DNA of 64,000 bases from positions 62,001-126,000 of the forward strand of contig NZ_JAGDWX010000036.1 of NCBI RefSeq assembly GCF_023256195.1, written 5' to 3'. Under the pieces are notes generated by a model. It saw only the letters and a list, made by a program, of their open reading frames with translations. It was not told the DNA's origin and did no database searches. Shown here one piece after another: positions 18,298 through 26,312 of the stretch (positions within the stretch are counted from its first letter, which is position 1; each line of letters begins with the position of its first letter). The stretch is from Acidithiobacillus sp. GTDB lineage: Bacteria > Pseudomonadota > Gammaproteobacteria > Acidithiobacillales > Acidithiobacillaceae. Position numbers and translations under genes: made by a program.

Positions 18298-19644
18298 ATG
18301 GCCGCCGTCATTGCCCTAGTAGGGCGGCCGAACGTGGGCAAATCGACCCTTTTCAACCGCCTGACCCGCAGCCGCGAAGCCCTGGTGGCGGATCTGCCGG
18401 GACTGACTCGCGATCGCCACTATGGGGTGGCGCAGCACGGTGGGCAGCGCTTTCTCGTCATCGACACCGGTGGTTTTGAGCCGGAAGAGCGCGAGGGCTT
18501 GGTAGCGGCCATGGCGGCGCAGACGCGGCAAGCCATTGCGGAGGCCGACGCCGTCTGCTTCCTGGTGGATGCCAAAGAGGGTCTGTCGGCGCAGGACGAG
18601 GAGATCGCGACGGAACTGCGGCGCAGCGGCAAGACCGTTTATCTCGTGGTCAACAAGATGGACGTACGCGGAGCAGTGGCGGAATTACCCGAGTTCCATC
18701 GCCTGGGGCTCGGCATGCCCTATACCATCGCGGCGGCCCACGGGCACGGGGTCGAAACCCTGCTGGACGCGATCTTTGCCGATCTGGCCATAACATCGGA
18801 GGAGGACGCAGCCGATCCTGCCCTCTCGGGACCCCGCATTGCCGTTCTCGGCCGTCCCAACGTCGGTAAATCCACCCTCGTCAACGCCATGCTGGGTGAG
18901 CAGCGGGTGATCGTGTATGACGCCCCTGGGACCACTCGCGACAGCATCCGCATCCCCTACGAGCGAGCCGGACGTCCCTATGTCATGATCGACACGGCCG
19001 GCATCCGTCGTCGCGCCCGGGTGGGCGAAGGACTGGAGAAACTGAGCGTACTCAAGACCCTGGCGGCCCTCAAAGAGGCCGATGTGGTGCTCATGGTGCT
19101 GGATGCGCGGGACGGAGTGAGTGATCAGGATGCGCACCTGGCGGGCTTGGCGGCGGAACTGTGGCGGCCCATCATTTTTCTGCTCAACAAATGGGACGGC
19201 CTGGATGCCCGGGCCCGGCAGATGGCCAAGGCGGCTTTGGAGCGCCATCTGAGCTTTCTTTCCTACGCGCCGGTCTACACCATATCGGCTCTGCACGGCA
19301 GTGGCGTTGGCGATCTCTATCCCAGTATCGACCGTCTCTGGCGCGACGCACGCCGGCATTTTTCCACGGGAGAGCTGAATCGGATCCTGGCGCAGGTGAT
19401 CGAGACCCATCAACCGCCCATGGTCGGCGGTCGTCGCATCAAATTGCGCTATTGTCACCAGGGCGGCGAAAATCCCATCACCCTGGTTTTTCACGGCAAT
19501 CAGTTGAACCGCCTGCCCGGCGCCTACAAACGCTATCTCGAGTCCGCATTTCGCAAGGCCCTGGGTCTTGGACCCATACCCTTGCGTCTGCTCTTCCGTC
19601 AGGGCGAAAATCCCTACGATCCCCAGACGAAGAGGCGCGGCTGA
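18298..19644 (+). CDS. der: Ribosome-assembly GTPase Der (EngA)
   Basis: 448 residues with two tandem GTPase domains. The first P-loop is VALVGRPNVGKSTLFNRL and the second IAVLGRPNVGKSTLVNAM near residue 181; each has DxxG and NKxD elements (VNKMD, LLNKWDG). A C-terminal KH-like domain follows. Der is needed for 50S subunit maturation. It starts 3 bases after the bamB stop. Confidence 0.97.
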   Translation: MAAVIALVGRPNVGKSTLFNRLTRSREALVADLPGLTRDRHYGVAQHGGQRFLVIDTGGFEPEEREGLVAAMAAQTRQAIAEADAVCFLVDAKEGLSAQDEEIATELRRSGKTVYLVVNKMDVRGAVAELPEFHRLGLGMPYTIAAAHGHGVETLLDAIFADLAITSEEDAADPALSGPRIAVLGRPNVGKSTLVNAMLGEQRVIVYDAPGTTRDSIRIPYERAGRPYVMIDTAGIRRRARVGEGLEKLSVLKTLAALKEADVVLMVLDARDGVSDQDAHLAGLAAELWRPIIFLLNKWDGLDARARQMAKAALERHLSFLSYAPVYTISALHGSGVGDLYPSIDRLWRDARRHFSTGELNRILAQVIETHQPPMVGGRRIKLRYCHQGGENPITLVFHGNQLNRLPGAYKRYLESAFRKALGLGPIPLRLLFRQGENPYDPQTKRRG

Positions 19645-19645
19645 G

Positions 19646-20059
19646 ATGCTCCGGAACAAAGCGGCTTGGTGGCCCTGGGCGCTGTCCGCCGCCCTCTGTT
19701 ATCTACTCATCGCCGTCCTGGGACGCCGATATCCCCTGGTGTCCGGCAGTCTCTGGTGGGGTTCCGCGGCCTACGCCCTGTGGGCCGCTCTGGCGCTGGG
19801 CGCCATCGCCCGCCGCTGGCCCGGTTGGACCGCCTATGGCTGGCGCCCTGCCACCATCCTCTTGGGGGCGCTCTTGTCGGCCATCGCCATTTTTTTGGGC
19901 AATCATGCCCCCAGTCGACTGCTCATCGATAGCTGGATGACGGCCCTCATCGGTATTGCCGTGGTGACCATCATCGCGCGTTTCGTTCCCGCCGCCGTTG
20001 CCAGACGCTGGTTTGGTCAGGAGTCCCGCCATGGAAATCCTCTTCATCCGCCACGCTGA
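19646..20059 (+). CDS. Small four-helix membrane protein of unknown family
   Basis: 137 residues with four predicted membrane helices (about residues 10-28, 35-52, 64-82 and 92-110). The layout resembles the COG4648-type small membrane proteins, but I do not recognise it with confidence. The ATG is one base after the der stop. The 3' end overlaps the sixA start by 29 bases in another frame. No function is assigned. Confidence 0.65.
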   Translation: MLRNKAAWWPWALSAALCYLLIAVLGRRYPLVSGSLWWGSAAYALWAALALGAIARRWPGWTAYGWRPATILLGALLSAIAIFLGNHAPSRLLIDSWMTALIGIAVVTIIARFVPAAVARRWFGQESRHGNPLHPPR

Positions 20060-20516
20060 GGCAGAAGATGCCCGCGCCGCCGGTGGCGACTATGAGCGCG
20101 CCCTGACGGCGCGCGGTCGCCGCGATGCGGCCATGTTGGCCGATCGCCTGAGCAAACTGCTGCCCCCGGGGCCGATCCATCTCTGCTATAGCCCCTTGCG
20201 CCGCACCCGAGAGACGGCGGAACCCATCGAGCAGAAGCTTCCCCTGCAGGGAAGTGAGCCGCAGGAGGCCATTGCGCAGGGGGATCTCGAGATCCTGGAA
20301 CGGCATTGGCAGGGCCTGGCGACCCTCGCGGCCGCTGTCATCGTGGTGGGTCACCAGCCGCATTTGGGACAATGGATCGAGAGCATCACGGGAGCCCGCA
20401 TCGGTGTTTCCAAGGCTTCGGTGACCTGCCTGCGCTGGGGTGGCCTGCGCCAGCGCGGCGAGTTGTTGGCGCACCTGCGGACGGAGGTTCTGGAGCGCTT
20501 GCCCCACGGCGATTGA
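20031..20516 (+). CDS. sixA: SixA-type phosphohistidine phosphatase
   Basis: 161 residues of the histidine phosphatase superfamily. The catalytic RHA motif (LFIRHAEAED) sits at residues 7-9; the second arginine pair is in SPLRRTRETA and the second histidine in VVGHQPHLG. SixA removes phosphate from phosphohistidine, for example on HPt domains or nitrogen-PTS proteins. The ATG at 20031 gives the normal family length. Confidence 0.88.
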   Translation: MEILFIRHAEAEDARAAGGDYERALTARGRRDAAMLADRLSKLLPPGPIHLCYSPLRRTRETAEPIEQKLPLQGSEPQEAIAQGDLEILERHWQGLATLAAAVIVVGHQPHLGQWIESITGARIGVSKASVTCLRWGGLRQRGELLAHLRTEVLERLPHGD

Positions 20517-20579
20517 GGCAGAATCGAGCCAGCGTCGCAGAGTGGACGGCCATTGGGGGTCCCCGTAAAGCCGGTGTTC

Positions 20580-20588
20580 TGCTAATAT
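20580..20588 (+). promoter_or_regulatory. Extended -10 promoter candidate for the DsrE-like gene
   Basis: TGC followed by TAATAT (20583-20588) forms an extended -10 element. No good -35 hexamer stands at the normal distance. An AAAGGAG ribosome-binding site follows at 20613-20619. Confidence 0.35.
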
Positions 20589-20626
20589 GGTGGCAGTTTT
20601 CGTCCATCACCCGAAAGGAGAGCACC

Positions 20627-21004
20627 ATGGCAGACAATCAGGCCCCCGATCTCGTCATCATCCTCATCACCGGCCCGGAAAATCCCAAACGTCTTCCTTC
20701 TGCCTTCTTCCTGGCCTCCACCGCGGCGGCTATGGAGCAAAAGGTAGTCATGTACTTCACGGGTCCGGCCACGGAGCTGCTGGCCAAGGGTAAGGCCGAG
20801 AGCGTGTTTCCCATGCCCGGTGGCAAGAGTGTCGCCGACTTCATGAAGCTTGCCGAAGATAACGACGTGCAGATCATCGGCTGCCTGCAGTCCTTGGAAC
20901 TGAACGGCATGACCAAGGACGATCTCGCCAAGGATCTGCCACTCCTGAACCCCAGCGCCGCCATGCCCACCCTGGGCGCCGCCGGCCGTGTGCTGACCTG
21001 GTAG
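20627..21004 (+). CDS. DsrE/DsrF-like small sulfur-transfer family protein
   Basis: 125 residues. The DsrE/F/H fold pattern is visible: an N-terminal beta strand DLVIILITGPEN, helix LPSAFFLASTAAAMEQ, strand KVVMYFTGPA, and IIGCLQSLELNGM, which places a single cysteine (C86) at the position used for persulfide carriage in DsrE-type proteins. In sulfur oxidisers these proteins pass sulfane sulfur between rhodanese, TusA and Hdr-type complexes. Here it has its own promoter candidate and terminator, away from other sulfur genes, so its partner is unknown. Confidence 0.75.
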   Translation: MADNQAPDLVIILITGPENPKRLPSAFFLASTAAAMEQKVVMYFTGPATELLAKGKAESVFPMPGGKSVADFMKLAEDNDVQIIGCLQSLELNGMTKDDLAKDLPLLNPSAAMPTLGAAGRVLTW

Positions 21005-21028
21005 GATCTGCCGGCTGACCGTCTCCGG

Positions 21029-21054
21029 AAAAGGCCCGCGAATGTGGGCCTTTT
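21029..21054 (+). terminator. Rho-independent terminator after the DsrE-like gene
   Basis: AAAAGGCCC (21029-21037) pairs with GGGCCTTTT (21046-21054), and the loop can close further to a GAAT tetraloop. The T run is inside the stem and continues for only four bases. It lies 25 bases past the stop. Confidence 0.75.
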
Positions 21055-21116
21055 CTGCATCCATGGCCCCGCGGATGGCGTACTCAAGTTATCTGGTGGT
21101 CAAGTCAGGAGATTCC

Positions 21117-21725
21117 ATGGCCGTGCTCAGCCCATCCCACCCCGCGGCGCAGCTTCGGTCGGCGCAGCGGGAACCTTCCGCCTATCCACGCTGGGCCAAG
21201 GTTCTCCACCTGGGTCTCGTTCTGGGTGTGACCTTCGAGCTCTACAACAGCCTCGCCGCCCTGTGGTTTGCCGATTTCCAGTGGTTCCCCCTGCACGTAG
21301 CCGCCGGTATCTTCCTGACCGTCTGGCTGGCGCTTTCCTGGGCTTTCTACCTGGGTTCTGACTGGGGCCGCGCCTTGTTGTGGTCCTGGTTCTTTCCAGC
21401 GCACCTGCCGGCCATCTTCAGAGACTTGCGCGCATTGTTGACGGGGCGCCTGCCGGCGGCGGGTCCGGTGCCCGGCCTGTCCAGCCTGTGGCAGGGGGTC
21501 TTCTTCCTTGGGGTATCCTTCGTGACCTTCACGGGTTTCGCCGCCTGGCTGGTCCTGGAGGGCTACATCACATGGCCCGGGGCGACGCACCTGGGACTAC
21601 GGGCCATGCGTCTGGGTACGCCACTGCTGGCGTATCTCTGGTTCGGCCACGTCTTCATGGCCCTTTTTCACGCCCTGCGGCGCCAGCCCCTGTGGGGTAT
21701 TTTTGCCTTTTGGCGAGGAGCTTGA
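21117..21725 (+). CDS. Cytochrome b561-like membrane protein (partner of molybdoprotein)
   Basis: 202 residues with four membrane helices and histidines inside them (KVLHLGLV, FPLHVAAG, WFGHVFMALFHAL) placed as haem b ligands. This resembles the cytochrome b561/MsrQ-like subunits that link the quinone pool to periplasmic molybdoenzymes. The ATG at 21117 follows CAGGAG. The next gene starts 2 bases after its stop and encodes a MsrP-like oxidoreductase, so the two probably form one electron-transfer unit at the inner membrane. Confidence 0.75.
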   Translation: MAVLSPSHPAAQLRSAQREPSAYPRWAKVLHLGLVLGVTFELYNSLAALWFADFQWFPLHVAAGIFLTVWLALSWAFYLGSDWGRALLWSWFFPAHLPAIFRDLRALLTGRLPAAGPVPGLSSLWQGVFFLGVSFVTFTGFAAWLVLEGYITWPGATHLGLRAMRLGTPLLAYLWFGHVFMALFHALRRQPLWGIFAFWRGA

Positions 21726-21727
21726 CC

Positions 21728-22372
21728 ATGCCTTTGTCACGGCGTCGATTTCTGACGAATTCTGCGGGTCTGATTCTGGGAGCGGCCAGTGCGCCCCTAT
21801 GGCTGCCGACGGTGGCGCGCGCGGGGACCATCCCGATCTTCCCTGAGTACTATACCTACGCCGGCTTCTACCCGAAGATAGAGGCGCAGAGCTACCGCTT
21901 GACCTGTGACGGCCTCATCGCCGCGCCCCGCGTCTTCAGCTTGCAGAGTCTTTACGATCTCAGCAAGCACGCCGAGGTGGAAACCTTCCACTGCGTAACC
22001 GGCTGGGAGGTGCACAACGTATCCTGGCGCGGCATCGATCTCGGTTCGTTCATCGACGGACTGCGTCCGACGTCCACGGCGCGCTATGTGGTCTTTCACA
22101 GCGCCGATGGCGTCTACGTGGACAGCCTGACCCTGGAACAGGCGCGCGCGCCCGGCGTCATCCTGGCCACCCATATTGCCGGTGAGCCTCTGCTGCAGAA
22201 GGGAGGCTACCCGCTGCGCCTGCTGGTGCCCCAGATGTATGGCTACAAAAGTGTCAAGTGGGTGAATCGCGTGAGCCTCAGCGCGGTGCGCCCCGAGGGC
22301 ACCTGGGAGCGCGACGGCTACGCCGCCAACGCCTACATCCGCAAGGGATTCAGCTGGAGCGACCTCCTCTGA
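21728..22372 (+). CDS. Tat-exported molybdopterin oxidoreductase, MsrP/sulfite-oxidase fold
   Basis: 214 residues. A twin-arginine signal (SRRRFLTNSAGLILG) is followed by a compact oxidoreductase molybdopterin domain. The conserved Cys in TFHCVTGWEVHNVSWRGI (near residue 96) is the expected Mo ligand. The protein is shorter than E. coli MsrP and lacks a C-terminal dimerisation domain. Substrate may be a sulfoxide, sulfite or another oxyanion; sequence alone does not decide. Coupled to the b561-like gene. Confidence 0.8.
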   Translation: MPLSRRRFLTNSAGLILGAASAPLWLPTVARAGTIPIFPEYYTYAGFYPKIEAQSYRLTCDGLIAAPRVFSLQSLYDLSKHAEVETFHCVTGWEVHNVSWRGIDLGSFIDGLRPTSTARYVVFHSADGVYVDSLTLEQARAPGVILATHIAGEPLLQKGGYPLRLLVPQMYGYKSVKWVNRVSLSAVRPEGTWERDGYAANAYIRKGFSWSDLL

Positions 22373-22437
22373 GTCACCCCGCCGCAGGATGCCGCCAAGC
22401 CCTGTGGAGGCACGCTCGCGCCCGCTACTAGGGTGCT

Positions 22438-22479
22438 TGTCATAAAAGTGTCATAAAAGCTTCACAATAGTGTCATAAT
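22438..22479 (+). promoter_or_regulatory. PhoB-box array upstream of pstS
   Basis: Four 7-base direct repeats on an exact 11-base period: TGTCATA at 22438, TGTCATA at 22449, CTTCACA at 22460 and TGTCATA at 22471, separated by AAAG, AAAG and ATAG. This matches the PhoB box (direct TGTCA repeats on one helix face). A CATAAT at 22474-22479 or TGCTAT at 22484-22489 could act as -10. Location 100-140 bases before pstS supports PhoB control. Confidence 0.85.
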
Positions 22480-22574
22480 CCTCTGCTATCGTGGGTGTCA
22501 GGTCCTGGTAATGGATCTGCACACTACACGGTATCGCAATGCTTCTGCACGAAAACTACCTTTGGAGGTTACCT

Positions 22575-23663
22575 ATGTTGTTTCGTTCCAAGAAAGCCTT
22601 GTCCCACGCTCTGAAAGGCGCGTTGGTGGTTTCCGCCCTCGGGCTCGCTTCGCTCGCCGCTGTGCCGGCCTCTGCGGCGCCCACCATCTCCCTGCTGGAG
22701 ACGGGTTCGACCCTGCTGTACCCGCTGTTCAACCTCTGGGTTCCCGTCTACACCAAGATGAACCCGGACGTGCGGATCACCACGCAGGGCACGGGTAGCG
22801 GCACGGGTATCGCCCAGGCCATCTCCGGTGTGGCGCAGATCGGTGCTTCCGACGCCTACATGTCCGACGCGCAGATCAAAGAGCATCCGGACATGCTCAA
22901 CATCCCCCTGGCCATCTCCATCCAGATGATCAACTACAACGTGCCGGGCCTGAACAATCGTCACCTCAAGCTCTCCGGTCCGGTTTTGGCGGGCATCTAT
23001 TCCGGCACCATCACCAATTGGGATGACGCTGCCATCGCCAAGCTCAACCCCGGCGTCAAGCTGCCCAACCACAAGATCGTGCCCATCCACCGCACCGACG
23101 GTTCGGGTGATACCTTTATCTTCACGACCTACCTCTCCGACACCACCCCTGAGTGGTCCCAGAAGGTCGGCTACAGCACCACGGTCAGCTGGCCCAACGT
23201 GCAGGGCGGCATCGGCGCCAACGGCAATCCTGGCATGGTCGAGGCCCTGAAGAGCACGCCTTATGGCATCGCCTACATCGGTATCAGCTGGAAGAAGCCG
23301 GTGGAGCAGGCCAAGCTGGGTACCGCCATGCTGGAGAACAAGGCGGGCAAGTTCGTCCTGCCCACTGTGCCCAACGCCAAGGCTGCTGCGGCCGAGATGG
23401 TCGCCAAGACCCCTGCCGATGAGCGGATCAGTCTGGTCTACGCGCCCGGTGCCAAGTCCTACCCCATCATCAACTACGAATACGCCATCGTGAAGAGCGA
23501 TCAGCCGAAGCCGGAAGTGGCCGAGGCCATTCGTAAGTTCCTGACCTGGGCCATCAGTCCCAAGGGCGGCAATGCTCCCCACTTCATCGAGGCTGTCAAC
23601 TTCGTACCCCTGCCCGAGAGCGTCGTGAAGCTCTCCCAGGCGCAGATCGACAAGATCAAGTAA
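22575..23663 (+). CDS. pstS: Phosphate ABC transporter substrate-binding protein PstS
   Basis: 362 residues. Signal peptide to about residue 34 (VPASAAP). Phosphate-binding loops are visible: ETGSTLLYPLF near the N-terminus, GTGSGTGIAQAISG, and HRTDGSGDTFIFTTYLS, which matches the anion-binding TDGSGT loop of PstS. It captures phosphate in the periplasm for PstC and PstA. The ATG at 22575 follows TTGGAGGTT. Preceded by the PhoB-box array. Confidence 0.95.
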   Translation: MLFRSKKALSHALKGALVVSALGLASLAAVPASAAPTISLLETGSTLLYPLFNLWVPVYTKMNPDVRITTQGTGSGTGIAQAISGVAQIGASDAYMSDAQIKEHPDMLNIPLAISIQMINYNVPGLNNRHLKLSGPVLAGIYSGTITNWDDAAIAKLNPGVKLPNHKIVPIHRTDGSGDTFIFTTYLSDTTPEWSQKVGYSTTVSWPNVQGGIGANGNPGMVEALKSTPYGIAYIGISWKKPVEQAKLGTAMLENKAGKFVLPTVPNAKAAAAEMVAKTPADERISLVYAPGAKSYPIINYEYAIVKSDQPKPEVAEAIRKFLTWAISPKGGNAPHFIEAVNFVPLPESVVKLSQAQIDKIK

Positions 23664-23674
23664 AGCGGTGCCCG

Positions 23675-23694
23675 GGGCTGGCTTCGGCCAGCCC
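23675..23694 (+). terminator. Intercistronic hairpin between pstS and pstC
   Basis: GGGCTGGC, loop TTCG, GCCAGCCC: an 8-bp perfect stem with a stable tetraloop, 12 bases after the pstS stop. No T run follows. More likely an mRNA stabiliser or partial attenuator than a full terminator, allowing more binding protein than permease. Confidence 0.55.
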
Positions 23695-23782
23695 ACCTGC
23701 TATTATTACCATACGATTTTTGAGTGGTCGTCGGTGCTCGGCAAGGACCGCTCCCTGAGCGTCAGCGTTTTCGAGGATACCC

Positions 23783-24739
23783 GTGAAAATTCCGGTATTT
23801 CGCACGAGTCTCGTGGCCACGGCCAGTTTCCTGCCTTTATCCCTCATTGCGCTCATTGTCTTTCTGGTCATCTACTCCTGGCCTGCCATTCAGTTCAATG
23901 GCGTACATTTCCTGTGGACCAACAACTGGAACCTCGGCAACCTCTACGGTAATCCCGTAGATAGGCATGGGCAGCAGATCATGCCGGGAGCCGCCTACGG
24001 TGTTTGGTTCCTGGTGGTCGGAACCTTCCTGAGTTCCCTGCTGGCCTTGATCATCGCCTTGCCGCTGGCGGTAGGAGCGGCCTATTTTCTTGCAGAATCA
24101 TTGCCCAAATGGTTGGCGGGGCCCCTGACCTTGCTGGTGGATCTGTTGGCCGCGGTGCCCAGTGTGGTCTTCGGCTTGTGGGGTTACTCCCTGCTCATTC
24201 CCATCATGGGACAGAAAGTCTATCCCTGGCTGGCCGATACCTTGCACGGTGTGCCCTTCCTGGGCGGCTCGCCGGGCAGTGGCTACGGCCTGCTGACGGT
24301 AGCCATCGTCCTGACCTTCATGGTGGTGCCCCTGATCTCGGCTACCATGCGCGATGCCATCGCCTCCGTGGATGCTCCGCTCAAGGAAGCTGGCCTCAGT
24401 CTGGGGCTTTCGCGCCTGGAGGTCTTCTGGCACGTCATCCTGCCCAAGCTGCGCAAGGTGCTTATCGGCGTGTCCATTCTGGCCCTGGGGCGGGCCATTG
24501 GTGAAACCATGGCAGTGGCCATGGTCAGCGGTAACGCCCTCAACTATCTACCCAACAACATCTACACGCCCATCTCGACCATGGCGGCTTTCATCCTGAC
24601 ACAGCTGGAGAGTGCTCTGCAGGATCCTACCAACATGGCGGTAGAGGCCCTGTCGGAAATTGCCTTGGTGCTCCTGGCCATATCGGTGTTGGTCAATAGT
24701 GCCGCTCGTCTCATTCTGTGGATGTCCAAGGTGCGCTGA
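23783..24739 (+). CDS. pstC: Phosphate ABC transporter permease PstC
   Basis: 318 residues with six main membrane helices. The binding-protein-dependent transport signature (EAG-type loop SVDAPLKEAGLSLGLSRLEVFWHVILPK) contacts the ATPase. Starts at GTG 23783; stops one base into the pstA start (TGATG overlap). Works with PstS and PstA in the inner membrane. Confidence 0.93.
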   Translation: MKIPVFRTSLVATASFLPLSLIALIVFLVIYSWPAIQFNGVHFLWTNNWNLGNLYGNPVDRHGQQIMPGAAYGVWFLVVGTFLSSLLALIIALPLAVGAAYFLAESLPKWLAGPLTLLVDLLAAVPSVVFGLWGYSLLIPIMGQKVYPWLADTLHGVPFLGGSPGSGYGLLTVAIVLTFMVVPLISATMRDAIASVDAPLKEAGLSLGLSRLEVFWHVILPKLRKVLIGVSILALGRAIGETMAVAMVSGNALNYLPNNIYTPISTMAAFILTQLESALQDPTNMAVEALSEIALVLLAISVLVNSAARLILWMSKVR

Positions 24740-25659
24740 TGAGTATCGTTGAAGCCAAAACGACGATGGCCTCCGAATCCCTTTCCCTGAGCAACCGGCG
24801 TCTGCGTATCTCGTGGCGACGGCACGCCTTTCGTCTGCTGGGCGGCCTGTTCGTCACGGCCTGCTTCTTCATCGTGGCCTTTGCCTTCCTCTCCATCATC
24901 GGTGACGTGCTCGTCCGTGCCCTACCGGCGCTGCGCTGGAAACTGTTCACGGAGGTCAGTACGGGCATGGGCGGTGGTCTCAAGAACGCCATCGAGGGCA
25001 CCATCGTGCTATCCTTGGGAGCGCTGCTCATTTCGGCCCCCATCGGCATCGCGGCGGGTATCTACCTCAACGAGTATGGTGACAATCTCGGTGGCCGCTC
25101 CCTGCGCTTTCTGTCGGACGTGCTGGTGGGCGTGCCGTCCATCGTGCTCGGCTATGTGGGCTACATCACCATGGTGGTCTATCTGGGATGGCAGTTTTCC
25201 GTGGCGGCGGGCATGCTGACGCTGAGCATCATGCTCTTGCCCTACATCGCGCGGACGACGGAGCTGGCGCTGAGCGCCATTCCTTCGGCGGTACGGGAGG
25301 CAGGCTTTGCCCTGGGGGCGGGGGATGGTCGGGTGGCCTTCAAGATTCTGCTGCCAGGTGCGGCCCCGGCCATCATGACGGGCCTGTTCTATGCCACGGC
25401 TCTGTCCATGGGAGAAACGGCACCCTTGATTTACACGGCCGGCTGGTCCAACTACATGTGGGACGGCAAATTCACCAACGAACCCATCGGTTATCTCACC
25501 TACGTCATCTGGACCTTCATCAACGAGCCCTTTGCAGAATCCCATCAGCTGGCCTTTGCGGCGGCCTTCATGATCACCTCTGGGGTGCTGCTGCTCATTC
25601 TTACCGGCCGCTGGCTGATGATCCGCCGACTACGCCGCATGGGCAGTTACGCTGGCTGA
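24739..25659 (+). CDS. pstA: Phosphate ABC transporter permease PstA
   Basis: 306 residues; six membrane helices after a basic cytoplasmic N-terminus. The ATPase-contact loop (SAIPSAVREAGFALGAGDGRVAFKILLPGA) is present. It ends the operon here: no pstB ATPase or phoU gene follows, and the next gene lies on the other strand. The ATP-binding subunit must be encoded elsewhere. Confidence 0.93.
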   Translation: MSIVEAKTTMASESLSLSNRRLRISWRRHAFRLLGGLFVTACFFIVAFAFLSIIGDVLVRALPALRWKLFTEVSTGMGGGLKNAIEGTIVLSLGALLISAPIGIAAGIYLNEYGDNLGGRSLRFLSDVLVGVPSIVLGYVGYITMVVYLGWQFSVAAGMLTLSIMLLPYIARTTELALSAIPSAVREAGFALGAGDGRVAFKILLPGAAPAIMTGLFYATALSMGETAPLIYTAGWSNYMWDGKFTNEPIGYLTYVIWTFINEPFAESHQLAFAAAFMITSGVLLLILTGRWLMIRRLRRMGSYAG

Positions 25660-25738
25660 ACCTCGGGGGACATGAGCGCAGGTGGGTGTCTACCGTTATT
25701 TGCGCTCTGCCTGTGTGTCGCGACGGCCCAACTTCCCC

Positions 25739-26308
25739 TCAGGGCAGACGCCAGCCCGCCTCACGTAGCATCTCGCACAGAGCAACGAGCGGCAGGCCCA
25801 TGAGGGCGTTGGGGTCTTCTCCTGCCATGCGCTCCACCAGACTGATGCCGAGGCCCTCGGACCGAAAACTGCCAGCACAGTCCATGGGTTGGTCCGCTTC
25901 CACATAGCGGGCGATGCTCTGCTCGTCCAGAGGACGCAACCAGACGGAGTAGGGCTCGCAACGGGTACGGCGGAAGCCTGGGCCGACGAGGGTCAGGCCA
26001 TTCAGAAAGTCGATGCGCTGGCCCTGCATACGCGCCAGTTGGCTTCGGGCTTTTTCGGGGGTGCCGGGTTTACCCAGGATGTCCTGGCCGCAAACGGCAA
26101 CCTGATCGGCACCGATGACCCAGGCCTGCGGGTTGCCGCTGGCCACCTGTATGGCTTTTTGCTCTGCCAGTCGGACGACCAGGTCCCGCGGCTCTTCTTG
26201 CGCACGCGCCGATTCGTCGACCTGGGGTTTCTCGACGCGAAACGGTAGCTGCAGGCGCTCCAACAGTTGGCGGCGATAAGGGCTGGAGGAGGCGAGGATG
26301 AGTTCCAT
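25739..26308 (-). CDS. maf: Maf-family nucleotide pyrophosphatase
   Basis: 189 residues. N-terminus LILASSSPYRRQLLERLQLPF and the conserved QKA / VIGADQV / GKP elements identify the Maf/YceF family, which hydrolyses non-canonical or modified NTPs such as m7GTP. The ATG at 26308 is chosen by family length; the open frame extends back into ppc. It follows ppc by 4 bases and is presumably cotranscribed with it. Confidence 0.88.
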   Translation of the reverse strand: MELILASSSPYRRQLLERLQLPFRVEKPQVDESARAQEEPRDLVVRLAEQKAIQVASGNPQAWVIGADQVAVCGQDILGKPGTPEKARSQLARMQGQRIDFLNGLTLVGPGFRRTRCEPYSVWLRPLDEQSIARYVEADQPMDCAGSFRSEGLGISLVERMAGEDPNALMGLPLVALCEMLREAGWRLP

Positions 26309-26312
26309 GCAC

